The notes under the pieces are model-generated. The model did not search any database. It saw nothing but the letters and a program-made list of their open reading frames with translations, and was not told where the DNA came from. A DNA stretch of 64,000 nucleotides, from NCBI GenBank assembly GCA_964017145.1, contig OZ024840.1, positions 3,720,001 through 3,784,000 on the forward strand. Reading direction: 5' to 3'. Numbering within the stretch: the first letter of the stretch is position 1; each line of letters opens with the position of its first letter. Made by a program: the position numbers and the translations under genes. Below are positions 9,457 to 20,350 of this stretch, one piece after another. This DNA is from Agrocybe praecox (lineage: Eukaryota > Basidiomycota > Agaricomycetes > Agaricales > Agrocybaceae).

Positions 9457-12075
9457 CTAAAGCGTGGGCTTTGTGATGAGGATAGGCGGAGGAGGAATCT
9501 GAGGACTTGTAGGTGGGCTCAGCCCAGAAATAGTCATTGCCTCTACTTCATCTTCAGAGGTCACCGAGTCATTGCCGACATTACTGTCATTGAAAGTCAA
9601 CGAAATTTCTTCTTCTTCCTCTCCGCCTTCCTCGCTGGTATAATAGCTGGAACCATCACTGATGCGTCTCAAGCCTTCCTCGTCTGCCGGCACGCCCTGA
9701 GGTCTTAATAATCGCTGGTTAACTGATAACGTATCCATCCCGTCCATATGCATATCCTTCCCTCCTGATTCCGATTCCGAATCCAATAAAAAGCCAATAC
9801 TGTCCATCGAAATATCGTGGTCATGCTCGCCATCGTGGTCATGATCATGAGACTGGTCGTCTGCGCCTCCTCGCCAGTCTTTAACTTCCTCCGGCGAAAG
9901 CACCTTCGCCGCGCCTCTCGCGCCACCCCCAAAGTCCTCTGTCTTCCTATCAAGCGCTTCCTGGCCCGTTTTCAACAGCACCTCCAGCAACAACTTGACG
10001 CGCTTATATATCTCGTCTCCCGGGCTCCCGTTACCACCCCCTGCAGCGCTTCCCCCATCGTCAGCGTCGAACCACTCCTCCTCTTCGTCGTCCACGTCCT
10101 CTTCGTCGTCTCCGAGCTCTTCAGGGTCCAATGACGATCTCACAGCGCGAAACGCGCGCGGAGGCAGGATAAGTCTGGATTCGCGCAGCTTGCGGCGGAG
10201 TTCCTGGATCTCCTTTGCTTGTCTGTGTTTCGTGGCTTCTAGTGAAGCGTTAATTACGAGTAACGAGCGATTGGTGATTTCAAGGTCGGCAATCTGAGAA
10301 AGAAAAAGAGAGAAAAAAGAGAGAAGGCTCAATAAAACTTTTAAAAAGAGAAAGTTTCTGATAAATAAATACCTTCCGATTCGACTTTGCCTCTGCCTTC
10401 ACTTTATGCTCTTCCCCATCTCTACCCACCCCGCTGTCCCCATCATCGTCATCCTCCGGCCCAGAATTCATCGCAGACGTATACTGCATCAAATTATCCA
10501 AAACATCACGCATACTCCCCGTATCACCATTCACCACACTTCCATTTCCATTAGCACTATTCTCCAAACTATTCCCACCACCGCTGCCGCGTATCTGGCC
10601 GTGATAATTATGCTGCAACAAAGGGCTGAAGTGACTACCCGCGTCGCCACCGCTAACCCCAGTCGCACTGTTCGTAGCAGATGAGGAAGAGGACGTTGAG
10701 TAAGGGTGATTAAAGTCCGCTCCTGTCCCTAGATACGAAGGACTCGCAGATGAGCGTGAAACAGATGAGCGTGACGAGAATGAGACGGCAGATATAGGCG
10801 GTGAATGAGGTGGGAGGGGTATAGATGCAGGGTCGACTTTGGCGATGCCATTCAATGATGGTCTACCGCCTGATGAACGTGGACGCGGTGATGTGGAAGA
10901 CGCCTTCGCTATGGGTTGTGCATTATAATTAGAAGGGGGAATATCAATAGAGGAAGACGAAGAGTGGCTGAATGACTGGAAAATGTGCTGTGGTGCAGCA
11001 GTTCGCTGCTGTGTTGACGACGTAGATATTGTAGAAGCTGCTGTAGGCCTAGATGATGGGAACCGGTGTGGATTAGCAGCTGGAACCGCTGTAGTTATAG
11101 GGTAGAATTGTGGTGGTGGGCTGCTTAAATGTCGACTATGAACGTCTAGGTTGCTGGCGTTGCTGATCCCCAGAGCAGACGACGACGTAGAAGGTGCTCT
11201 ATTCCTGATACCAGAACGCACAGTAGGTGATAAAGCAGCAGGACTTGTAGGCGAAGGCGGGACCGAAGCATCCGCCGCTGCAGCTTTGGCCAAATTCGAT
11301 ACCTTAGCACGAATTTTTAGTGTGGGTGAACTATTCTGGCTGCGGTCGGTATTCGTGTTGAGATGCATGATTGATTTAGACGCTACGAGCCTCGGGGAAG
11401 CCGAAGCAGACACCGTGCCCGTCCTCGACCCAGGTCCAGGCCCAACCCTTGGGGAAGAGGAAACCACTGAAGAAGAGGCCGACGAGGCTTGGAAAGCTGA
11501 GAACGACACCGCATGGTGCAACGACACGCTTCCTGTTCGCGAGCGAGTATGTTCCTCCCCAGCACCAACGCGCAACGACGAAGCGGTCGCGGTCTTCCTC
11601 ATCTCAGGCGTTACGGGTGCGGATACATTCGTTGGTGCCTTCAACGTCGTGCGGCTGACTCCAGCAGCAGAGACGGGCGATTTTATGCGTTGGTTCAGCT
11701 TTGTTGGAGACCCTGCGCGAGGAGTGCTGCTTGCGCTACCTGTAAAGAGGTGAGCTATAACGAGAAGCAAGGCCGAAGAACCAACGAACCTGTTCCGACG
11801 GTGCTGCTGTTACTGCTGGCTACTGTCCTCCTTGTCGTTGTAGCACTGCTATTAACCTTTGCCCTTGGCCTGAAAGCTGGATCCATGCTGTTGGTTGACA
11901 CATAAGACTTTGTAGGAGATGACGGTCTCGAGGACGCGTTAGTTCGTGAAGGAGGCCTTGCGGGACTGGTGCCATAATTGAGCTTGCCAGTGACCTATAA
12001 CGGCCATTCAATTTTCCACCATTACAAAGTAGTTTATGTGCAGACCTTTGGCTTTAAAGTAGCCCCCGAGTCCAT
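9457..12075 (-). CDS. Ser-rich conserved fungal protein with short coiled coil
   Basis: Function is unknown. The start is inferred at ATG 12075 (MDSGATLKPK), spliced to an exon beginning VTGKLNYGTSPARPPSRTN. A long low-complexity Ser/Pro/Thr region of about 500 residues follows, then an intron near 10310-10375. The next exon opens with IADLEITNRSLLVINASLEA and continues through a Lys/Arg/Glu-rich helix ending in KEIQELRRKL. From memory of fungal proteomes, this short coiled coil is the conserved core of a family of uncharacterised proteins. The C-terminal half is acidic and includes a His/Asp-alternating patch (HDHDHDGEHDHD). It ends with a Pro-rich tail. The overall shape suggests a scaffold or regulatory protein, which is inference only. 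Confidence 0.75.
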
Positions 12076-12191
12076 TACTTGGCGGTAAGCGGAAGAGTTC
12101 AGTCACAGGCATGAACTATTCCAACACCTGATAAGATCCAAATTTCGCGGAGGTTGCCGTTACTAATTCTACAACATACATTTACTTTGTA

Positions 12192-13110
12192 CTATTTAGA
12201 AATAATTCCTTTCTTTGTCAGAACATCCTCCACAATTTTCTCGATCATGCTCTTTAGCCCCTGATCTTCCCCGCCTCCGAGCGCAGCCACAACACCTTTT
12301 TGCACATATTTTCCAACCATGTCCACCTCAATATTCACCGTGCTTCCAGTTGGCTTCTTGCTCAGCGTAATCATCTCCTGAGTGTGTTTGATGAGCATAA
12401 CACTGAATGTGCGCTCGGCATCGTTCACCCCAGTGATTGTCAGCGATGCTCCGTCGATCGTCACGTAGCCTTTCGGGATGATGTAGAGAAGGAGCGAAGG
12501 TCTCTCCACTGTCGGAGGTGGGAACTGGAATGTCAGGCGAAGGGAGTCGCCATCTGGGACCCGGTCAATGATCGTTGCTGTCCCATCCACATGAGCCTGA
12601 CAGGGACGTATAACTTTTCAATTGTCGTTGCACGATACGAAATTTACGGTGACACACCTGTACAAAATGGCCCCCAAATCTCACATGCGCACCCATAGCA
12701 CGCTCGAGATTGACTTGATCTCCAACCTTCCTCTCACCTAGGCAAATTCAAAGTTAATTTTTGGTGCTCTTGCCAACCAAAGAGGAAATCCCAAAACTCG
12801 CACCTAAATCCGTTCTATCCAAAGTCTCATTCGCCAACCACACCTTGAACCATCCACCATCCTGTACAGGGTCAAACTCCGTAACAGTCAAACAAGCCCC
12901 ATTCACCGCAATCGAGTCGCCGATATGACAGTCCCCAAGAATCGCACCGGATTGTGCGATCGTCAATGTACATCCTCCAGCATCGGTAATTATAGATGAC
13001 ACGGTTCCGAGATGCTCAATCTATACGTGATGTATAAGGTGCGATAATAAGCATTTTATACGCCTTTGACGAGAGGAAGCGAAAAAGAAACTGACAAGCC
13101 CAGTAAACAT
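12192..13110 (-). CDS. rib5: Riboflavin synthase
   Basis: This enzyme catalyses the last step of riboflavin synthesis, dismutating two 6,7-dimethyl-8-ribityllumazine molecules. The N-terminus is the hallmark MFTGLIEHLGTV, produced by splicing a five-codon first exon (ATG 13110, MFTGL) to IEHLG. The first lumazine-binding half carries IGDSIAVNGACLTVTEFDP. The second starts GHFVQ-AHVDGTATI and carries IPKGYVTIDGASLTITGVND. These are the two tandem barrels expected of the family. About 225-230 residues over four exons matches the normal size. The C-terminal helix (LKSMIEKIVEDVLTKKG) is typical of eukaryotic forms. The product is probably cytosolic. Confidence 0.95.
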
Positions 13111-13299
13111 GTTCAAGTTGGTAGAATGGAAGGGAGATGATTGAGTTTTCACGTGACATCTATTGAACGCGCTTAATTAGATTCCTAAATGCAGCTGATG
13201 GCCGTACATTTGGGTACTTGATGATTCCGTACTCTGTAAGACGCTGATAAATATAGTAACAAGTGATTTACGGAATATCAGGTCCGAATGTGACTAGTA

Positions 13300-14130
13300 A
13301 CTCTTTATTTATACAAGAAGGAAAAAATGATGGAGTTTCCATGGGTATTAGGCGCCAGAATTTTTTGTGTTTTCCTTTTTGGGGGGCAGGGTACTTTTGA
13401 CGCGGCGTGACGCGCTGTAGGGAAAATGATTGCCGCGTCATTGCCGCGCCATACGACAAAAAACAAACATGTCTGCTTACCATCTCCACGTAGCTTCAGC
13501 AGCATATAAGACTTAAAATAATCCCAAATAAGATATAGGCCGAACTTGTAATGTGGCTTGTCGTACTCCTCCTCGCTGTCGCTGGCCTCGCGGTAATTTG
13601 GTCCTTTCTGTAATTTTAAAGTAGCAAGTTAGCCTCCGACGCCGGTCGAGACTAAAGAATGCTGGTGTTTACCTTGTGTTCAAAATAGAACCAAGTCGAT
13701 GGGTCATAAAAGAGGTACAATGTGAAATATATCTTATGCACTCGGAAAGAGATGCCTTACTGTATTGAAAAGGATAGAGTGGCCATGAAACTTGAACAAG
13801 ATACCGGAGGTCATTGACGCGCATACTGACGCGCCGTTGCCGCGCCTGAGATTGTATTTACTTGGCTGCCGCGGCAGTGACGCGGCATTGCTGCGGGTCA
13901 TGATGTGTGGTGCAAAGATTTTGAAGAGATTTGTACAACAGATTCTCTATTTTTTAGATGTTTATATAGTCATAGGACATCTTAGAGACCTTATATGTAA
14001 CTCTCTCAGAAAAATAATTTGTTTCTGTCAAGTATTTGACAAGTGCCAAAACTTTCCCTATAGCGCGGCAGTGCGCGTCACAGCGCGTCACTTTCCCCTT
14101 GCCCCTTTTTGGGCTATTGTAGCGAGACAG
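13300..14130. mobile_element. Probable decayed DNA transposon with GC-rich inverted subterminal repeats
   Basis: An AT-rich stretch is dotted with GC-rich blocks built on TGACGCG/TGCCGCG units, at about 13386-13450, 13810-13900 and 14060-14115. The left block (GACGCGGCGTGACGCGCTGT then AGGGAAA) resembles the reverse complement of the right block (GTGACGCGCTGTGACGCGCA then CTATAGGGAAA). Each is bordered by a C- or G-run next to an A- or T-run, so the ends are inverted. On the minus strand between them are exon-like readings near 13720-13650 (YFTLYLFYDPSTWFYFEHK) and, after a GT-AG intron, 13605-13490 (KGPNYREASDSEEEYDKPHY and then LRGDG). The internal reading could be a fragment of the element's own protein. 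I cannot name the family and no target-site duplication is evident. Confidence 0.5.
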
Positions 14131-14351
14131 TGCATACGAAGCGCGTCTAAGCGACAATCAATACTCAAAAAGCATTCGGAATTGACGATGATACAAATAC
14201 AAATCTCAAAAATACAATATCCAGAGTAAAATAAGATTCAATAGGCCAAAGAGCCTATGAATGTGCGCACCCACACTACGAACAATTACCAAACATCTCC
14301 TCCACCACAAGTCCCACCCCTATCGAGAACCTCGTCCGAGCCCTGCACATG

Positions 14352-15248
14352 TCAAAACATGTTGCTTCCTCCGCCCGACTGGCCACTGCCACCACGACCG
14401 CTCCCCTTAATTTCGTCAAGTAGGTTCCTGGCCTGATCGAAAAGATTGCCCTTCTCACCACCTAGTGACAATATAAAGAATTGAACATCTCATCGATATG
14501 AAGGTGAGACGTACTGTGGTGATGCTGTTGGTTGCTTGCGTATGGGTCGTTACCGTCCAAAGGTTTGTCGTATTTGGAATTATCTTCAAAGAATGATTAG
14601 ATGATAGTAGGTAGAATTCTTCGATTGTTATGATGGTCACGTACATGGTCCAGAGCTAACTTGACTTTGGTTCTCCGTGCGCTCAGTCGTACGTCCCCGA
14701 GCGGGAGGATACGCTACCGTGCGATCATCACATTAGATATACGATAACAGAAGGAATGGACTTCATATATACTCACTTTGGCCAGAAGAACCCTGATAAC
14801 CAGAGAAGTCGTCATCGTCATATCTTCCGCTCCCACCAGAACCACTGCCTCCAAAACCTCCAAAACCTCCAACGGCACCATTGTTACCACGGTCGTTCCC
14901 ACTCGAACGTCCGCCGAACCCAGGATACCCGTATCCACCAGGCGTACCCTCGCCCTCGGCTTGATATGCTCCAGGACCGCCACTATCATTTCCATAGCCT
15001 TGATTCCCACCTTGCCTGCCGCTCAAAGGGTTACCTAGATATCTAGAACCAGGCGCGATACCTTGGTTGCCGCCTATAATTTCAGACGGCTGGAATCCCG
15101 ATTGGTTGTCATTGTACCTCGCTACGTAATGAAAACAACGAAGAAGAAAATTGTCAACGACAAAGAACATAAACGAGATTAAAGATAACGCACAGTCATC
15201 CGCGCCAGCTCGCCCGCCTTGATACCCTGATCTTCCAAAATTGTCCAT
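14352..15248 (-). CDS. Small Gly-rich protein of unknown function
   Basis: Start at ATG 15248 (MDNFGRSGYQGGRAGADD). The largest exon, about 14780-15120, carries RYNDNQSGFQPSEIIGG and then a Gly/Tyr/Asn-rich stretch with GGFGGFGGSGSGGSGRYDDD. Short later exons read TYPPARGRTTERTENQ, NSKYDKPLDGNDPYASNQQ and GEKGNLFDQARNLLDEIKG, ending SGGGSNMF then stop at 14352. The predicted protein is about 200 residues with four or five introns. There is no signal peptide, membrane span or recognised domain. The C-terminal amphipathic helix and the low-complexity body could suit a protein-protein or RNA-associated role, but that is a guess. Confidence 0.65.
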
Positions 15249-15585
15249 TTTTCCAATTGACGACGAATACCGTGAAGAGAACTTTCAAAGGCTGCTGCTG
15301 AAACGATAAGATTTTGGCTGTTTTTGAGTGTGTCGCTTGCTTCTCGTTGTTGGTGTTGATGTGAAAGAGAAAGCGGTGTGGTGTTTTGTATTTGTATTTA
15401 TAAGAACAGTGGTCGAGACAGACTGAATAGGTTCTGTTCAAATAGGATGACGTCCATGGTGTTCGTTGCGGAGTGGGCGAGACAAAGTTCGATCTTGTCC
15501 AGAAGGCTGTCTAATCGCTGGGTTTTAATACAAGTACAATACAAAACGACTTCGTCATCCTCCACACATGTTTCAGACATTCCAA
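15249..15585. other. Intergenic region upstream of the Gly-rich gene
   Basis: This 337 bp gap lies between the Gly-rich gene start and the end of the first F-box gene, both on the minus strand. It presumably contains the Gly-rich gene promoter. No other feature is recognised. Confidence 0.35.
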
Positions 15586-16824
15586 TCAGCCTATAGTTGA
15601 AGGGATAGCAGGCAGCGGAGCATTGGTTGATGGAGTACTGACGCACAATTTGACTCTTTTCAAACAAGGGTTCTGGTCGAATTCTGATTTCAAGTCCTCG
15701 GAAATCCGCCCACACATTATATCACCTGCACCAACCACCCTCATCTCCAAAGTCTTAAGACGCGGGAATAGATCCATATCCAAAGCATATGTCCAGAATT
15801 CGACCCAAGAAGGTGAGTAAAGTCCGAAGTTGTAGGAGTTAGTGTAGTCAGCTTCGGCATGAAGATATTCCAAATGCCTCGAGCTCGGAGTAGAAAGACT
15901 TTGCAGGATTCCCAGTATATGATATACGGTATTAATAGATTTTGAAATCATGGGTTGAGTTGTCTGACTGATGCAGAGCCTTCGCAGCCCGACCTTGAAG
16001 TGCCGTAAGTTAATCGTATCCGGCTTGTAGTCGCCTATGAAATATATCAATAAGTAGACCGAAATTTGGTCAAAGAAGACCTCACTAGTGCTCGTTATGT
16101 TGATTTCAAGGTCCATAAGCATAGAAAATTTGCAAAGGGTATCCGAGAAGATATCCTGGTAATCCCTGGGATCGAATACACGGCCTACTCCAAGATGTTG
16201 CAGTGTTTTCAAGTTGACAGATTGTCGAAGATATGTGGTGACAATTCTGCTAAGCTGTGAGGAGGGACGTGGTCCTTTTAACCACCGTGTATATAATTGA
16301 AGGCTTTCCGGAGAGCATTGCTTTTTAGATGCGATATATTTTTCAAAAAACGCCAGAGGAAGTGATTGAATAGCTAGGCCTGTGAGTAAAGGCGATGAAA
16401 TGGCGTCGGAAAGTGCTACCAGCATTCCGTGCGACTCGTCCATCGTGTGATATGCTGAGATATCCACGGTCAAATGCTGCACCTTGCGAAGATAATGGAG
16501 GCAAAACGCGCATGATCCAAAGTTAGGGTCATTATTTTCGTCCCAGATCGTGCTATATAAATACAGTCGTTTAACATAGGATCCAAGGTGAGGGGAGTAC
16601 TTGAGTAATTCTGCAAGACGCGCGACTCTTAGAGATAAGTGAGGGGTAGAGACTGAGGGGCCATTTATCTGAATGGTGACATCTGAAAAGAGTTGTCGGC
16701 GTGAAGTACCGAGAAATGGGCGGCATGCGAGCGCACAGGCTCTTAATGTCATATGGTCGCCGGAAAGATAGCTGATGATTTCGTCATAGAGTTCCTGTGG
16801 TAATCTGGGTATAGACGAGGTCAT
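15586..16824 (-). CDS. F-box protein, copy A
   Basis: The N-terminus (MTSSIPRLPQELYDEIISYL) is a fungal F-box-like motif that would bind Skp1 in an SCF ubiquitin ligase. The remaining ~370 residues have irregular Leu-rich character and would be the substrate-binding part. The frame is open throughout, but positions 16035-16085 look like a 51 nt intron (GTGAGG...CATAG, a multiple of three with no stop). The paralogue at 18922-20191 has an intron at the equivalent place. Spliced, the protein is about 395 residues. It shares with that paralogue the order F-box, RACALAC motif, then a C-terminal SWVE(F/L)WTY motif. Substrate unknown. Confidence 0.8.
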   Translation of the reverse strand: MTSSIPRLPQELYDEIISYLSGDHMTLRACALACRPFLGTSRRQLFSDVTIQINGPSVSTPHLSLRVARLAELLKYSPHLGSYVKRLYLYSTIWDENNDPNFGSCAFCLHYLRKVQHLTVDISAYHTMDESHGMLVALSDAISSPLLTGLAIQSLPLAFFEKYIASKKQCSPESLQLYTRWLKGPRPSSQLSRIVTTYLRQSVNLKTLQHLGVGRVFDPRDYQDIFSDTLCKFSMLMDLEINITSTSEVFFDQISVYLLIYFIGDYKPDTINLRHFKVGLRRLCISQTTQPMISKSINTVYHILGILQSLSTPSSRHLEYLHAEADYTNSYNFGLYSPSWVEFWTYALDMDLFPRLKTLEMRVVGAGDIMCGRISEDLKSEFDQNPCLKRVKLCVSTPSTNAPLPAIPSTIG

Positions 16825-17656
16825 ATCTGTCCAGCAAGGCTTAGTGATGGACGAGTCTTCAAAGCTTCAAAGTTCAATCTTGTCAAGTCATACTAATTAC
16901 TTGATACTCAGATACTGACATTTGAGATCCGCTTGCTTGTCAGTATTTGGCCAGGCCGACGTGCCGACATCCATTGTAACAACAAATCGCACTTGTCCAT
17001 TGCCCTTAGTTTACAAGCAGATGTCTATACACTAAGTATAGTCTGCCGCTACACGCAGTGTCCTTATCAAGTCCTTATCTATCGTTGTTCACATTTTTCG
17101 GGATGCAAATTCCACAATAACACAATAAGAGACTACCGTGTTCTAACCAAGTTCTAACTTCTAACGGTGTTGGCCACCCTTTGAAGACACTTCGTTGAAC
17201 ATGTTCAGAGACATGATGCATCATGACAAGATACTAATCATCCGATTTGAATGGTGCTTATCTTTTGAATGTATTGCTCAATTTTTAGAATGCATTAATA
17301 AGCACGGTCTGTCACTCCTAGATTTTGAGTATCGAGACTCACTCGTTGCGTCATGATATTCCTTATAATTGGGTGTCGCAGTATCGTCTCAATGTGTGGA
17401 GTGAAGTGAAGTCCGCTTCGTGGGCAGGAGAGACCCAGGCCAGGCTTTCGTCCATACGCTATCTATCTAGCTATCTTTGTTCTAGGTCCTGAAATGTATC
17501 CACAGAGGTGACCCCCAAGGAGTTGACTAGTACTCATCACAATTTTCGAACTGAGATCCGAGCCTAATCTAGATTGAAACCTGCAGTATATAACTCAGGT
17601 TGGACTGGTTATGTTTTCCCATCGACACACCAACTGCGAACGAACAATCATCAAGG
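16825..17656. other. Divergent intergenic region between F-box A and decarboxylase
   Basis: This 832 bp region separates the minus-strand F-box gene from the plus-strand decarboxylase. Open frames such as 16933-17157 have no domain or codon signal. Apart from the TATA box described separately, nothing is recognised. Confidence 0.35.
17587..17593 (+). promoter_or_regulatory. TATA box of the phenolic acid decarboxylase gene
   Basis: TATATAA lies 64-70 bp upstream of the ATG at 17657, a plausible core-promoter distance for a fungal gene with a short leader. It is called from sequence and position only. Confidence 0.45.
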
Positions 17657-18272
17657 ATGAGTTTTGAAACTGATCTCGAGGACATGCATCTATTGTACGA
17701 TTACAACGTCACCACAGCTGAAGGAGGACAGGAAAAATGGAGGTACGAACTTTGGTTCTCCCACAACGTACGTCCTGTTCCTTTGTTTGAGGTATATTTT
17801 CTGAAGCAATTATCCTGCGTTACTGGTAACACAGGATAGAGTGACATACGCCATCCACGGAGGCCCAATGCAAGGCCGATATAACTATCAGACAGCCACA
17901 TACCAGTGTATAAGACCCGGCGAGCTATGGCAATGCAATTGGCTGGAAGGTATGAGCCTCTAAACATAACATGTGGAGACGTACAAATGATGCCCGGCGA
18001 ACATAGAGACTGGGACCATCGTATCGCTCGTCTACGACATCCCAAACCGAAAGATCACCACATCGATCGCGTTTTCCAAAGGACACTGGGAGCATTCCCA
18101 AGAGGCCCACGGAGACAAGAGAAACCAAGAAGACTTTGCTCGCTGGAGAAAGCTTGCGAAAGAAGGGATCCAGACGGACAGGTATATGTTGTCTGAGCAG
18201 GCAGATGTTGTCGAAGCATTCAAGGGTCCAGGGAATCTAAGTCCCATTGACAAGTCCTGGGCAACGATGTAA
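17657..18272 (+). CDS. Phenolic acid decarboxylase (PAD family)
   Basis: PAD enzymes are small lipocalin-fold proteins that decarboxylate ferulic, p-coumaric and caffeic acids to vinyl phenols without a cofactor. Three exons join as MSFETDLEDMHLLYDYNV...WRYELWFSHN, then DRVTYAIHGGPMQGRYNYQT...WQCNWLE, then ETGTIVSLVYDIPN...SPIDKSWATM, about 165 residues. The known catalytic set of bacterial PADs has visible counterparts: Tyr residues in LLYDYN, Arg in MQGRYNY and Glu in WLEETGT. The start at 17657 is the first in-frame ATG. The gene lies between two F-box paralogues on the opposite strand. A role in detoxifying lignin- or hemicellulose-derived phenolic acids is likely by family knowledge. Confidence 0.9.
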
Positions 18273-18921
18273 AGGCCCGCCGGTAGAGCCACTGTACAGT
18301 TTAGATAAGAGGTTATCGCGTCGAATAATGAAGCACTATCTGCTCTCTTTGTAAACTTTTTTTTTTTTTTTTTTTTTTGAAAACCAAGTGCGAAGAAAGC
18401 AGTGTATTTCGTCTGTCCCGTCTGAGAACAGCCTTAAAGAGATATTCCAGCCACCCAAGAAGCAATAAGGACACACTTTCAAGTTCTCAAGCGATGCTAT
18501 GTGTCTCCAGCAACCAAAAGCAAAAGGCAAGATTATTACTTCAAGATGAAGCCTACAATCCAAAGACAGCAAGATAATAACGTCGAAAAATCCCCATCAT
18601 TTTTCGTGCTAAACGAAATCATCGGCCATCAAGCCGAAATCGGTATTTCCCGAACTCTAGGCACCTTCAACAACACGACATTCCGGTAGTTCGACTCCAG
18701 AGGGCTTGAAGTTTGTAATACAGCAACTGATGTACTTTAATAGCAATTAAGATCCTCAGAAACCCGTGTACAGATTCTATACTTACACCCATCTAGAATA
18801 GGCTAAAAAAAGAAAACCATACATGCAAAGATAGGAATGGCATCCAGACTCCAGAGACTAAGTAAATAACGAGTCATTAAGGTTCTACTAAAAGGATAGA
18901 CATAATTGCGTACCCAATTTA
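18273..18921. other. Intergenic region with a 22 bp poly(T) run
   Basis: A run of about 22 T residues (near 18358-18379) follows the decarboxylase gene. Read on the minus strand it is a poly(A) tail-like tract at the end of roughly 500 bp without a recognisable gene. The tract could be a simple microsatellite or the tail of a minus-strand retroposed copy. No duplicated flanks were found by eye. Confidence 0.35.
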
Positions 18922-20191
18922 TCATGCTTTCTTGGTATTCAAGTCAATTGTGTTCAACAAGTGAGGCTGTAACAATAACTGAATTTCCAAGTCCTTGAAG
19001 ATTTCTTCACAGACAACGTCAGCACCGACCAGGTCCATCTCCGTTCTCTTAAGGCACGGGAATCGATCCAATTGGGACACATACGTCCACAGCTCTACCC
19101 AAGAGGCCGAATGTATCGCGGGTTCATAGAAGGCTCGATTGTACTGAACCCCAATTTTAAGCACCTCCAAGCGGTTCGTGTTTGCAGGTCGCATGCTTTT
19201 CAGTATGTTTAGTAGTTGAGGGACTGTGTTGGTAGAACGCGGTAAGCCATATCTATGTCGCTGCATTATCGAAAGCTTTTCAATGCCGGTAAAAAGCCCC
19301 AGATCAGCAATAGTCGATCCTTCAGCATCACCTATGATCATTTGAGGGTTCATCCGTCAAGGGTGTAATGTACTGAAAAAAAGACTCACTGTTTCCCCAT
19401 ATTTCAATATCAAGTTGCGTGAGCAAAGGGCAGCGACCACATGTACTTAGAATATCCCTGAAAATATCCTGGTACTGCATAACGTCGTAAGAATGACTGA
19501 GAGCCAGGTGTTCGAGTTTCTGCAGGTCGATCGATTGTCGAAAGAACGTCCCAACGCACTCCGCGTAACTGGGATGCTTCGAGTGGATATTCAGCTGAAG
19601 TTTGGCGGGAGAGCACTTCCGATTCCTATTTCTCGATGTATTGAAAACATCGAGAAGGGTATAGTGTAGCGTTTGGATTTCAAGCGATACGATGGAAGGC
19701 AATGAAAGTACGAAGCAAAATCGAGATATCATTTCGTGGTAAGCGTAACGATCTGGCGTTATATCCGTGAATGTCGATGTATCGGTGTCTACGACCAGAC
19801 GTTGCAGATGTCCAATATAAGAAAGGCAATCGGAAAGTCCAACAATATCCAGCCTATTCTGCATCCGGGCTTCAAAGACCGAGGAACGTTCAACATACGC
19901 GTTATATAAACAAAGACTTCGGACATATGTCCCCAGGAGAGGCGCGAGTTTGAGTATGGCTGAAAACCGACGCGTCGACAGATAGCGAGTGGCTCGGATT
20001 CGCGATCTGAACATTGGACTTATGTGCTGATTGGTGACAAGCGTGATATCTGAGTAAAGTTGTTGTTGTGATGGAATACGGAATGCGTGGCATGCGAGAG
20101 CACAAGCTCTCAATGCCGCCTGGTCGTCAAAAAGATGGCCGATGATTTTATCATACATTTCTTGTGGTATATGGGGTATATCTGATGCCAT
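18922..20191 (-). CDS. F-box protein, copy B
   Basis: A paralogue of the F-box gene at 15586-16824. Start ATG 20191 (MASDIPHIPQEMYDKIIGHL) opens an F-box-like motif, followed by RACALACHAFRIPSQQQLYS. One intron of about 58 nt at 19332-19389 joins IEIWGN to SDAEGSTIADLGLF. The C-terminal part carries SASWVELWTYVSQLDRFP and ends at 18922 after NTIDLNTKKA. Predicted length is about 400 residues. It would act as an SCF ubiquitin ligase substrate adaptor, target unknown. Divergence from copy A is considerable, so the duplication is not recent. Confidence 0.8.
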
Positions 20192-20350
20192 TTCGACAGT
20201 GACTTGTGGGCGCTAATATAGCAGTGAGGGGACGGTGATCGAGTAGTGATGCCAAGTTAGCAATCGATTATCTGGGTGCTTGTCCCTATTTGGTCTTGTC
20301 AAACACGCGAGTGCGGCCGACCTTGTCCTAGAGTACAGCAACTCTTTCTC
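20192..20350. promoter_or_regulatory. Short divergent promoter, F-box B and small membrane protein
   Basis: Only 159 bp separate the two opposite start codons (ATG 20191 minus and ATG 20351 plus), so both promoters must sit here or overlap the neighbouring 5' regions. No TATA box is clear. Confidence 0.35.

Noticed and set aside
11151..11753. 200-codon plus-strand open frame
   Set aside because: It is the antisense of the Ser-rich low-complexity exon of the 9457-12075 gene; long antisense frames are expected there.
18358..18379. Poly(A) tail of a retroposed gene on the minus strand
   Set aside because: No recognisable source gene and no flanking target-site duplication; it may be a plain microsatellite.
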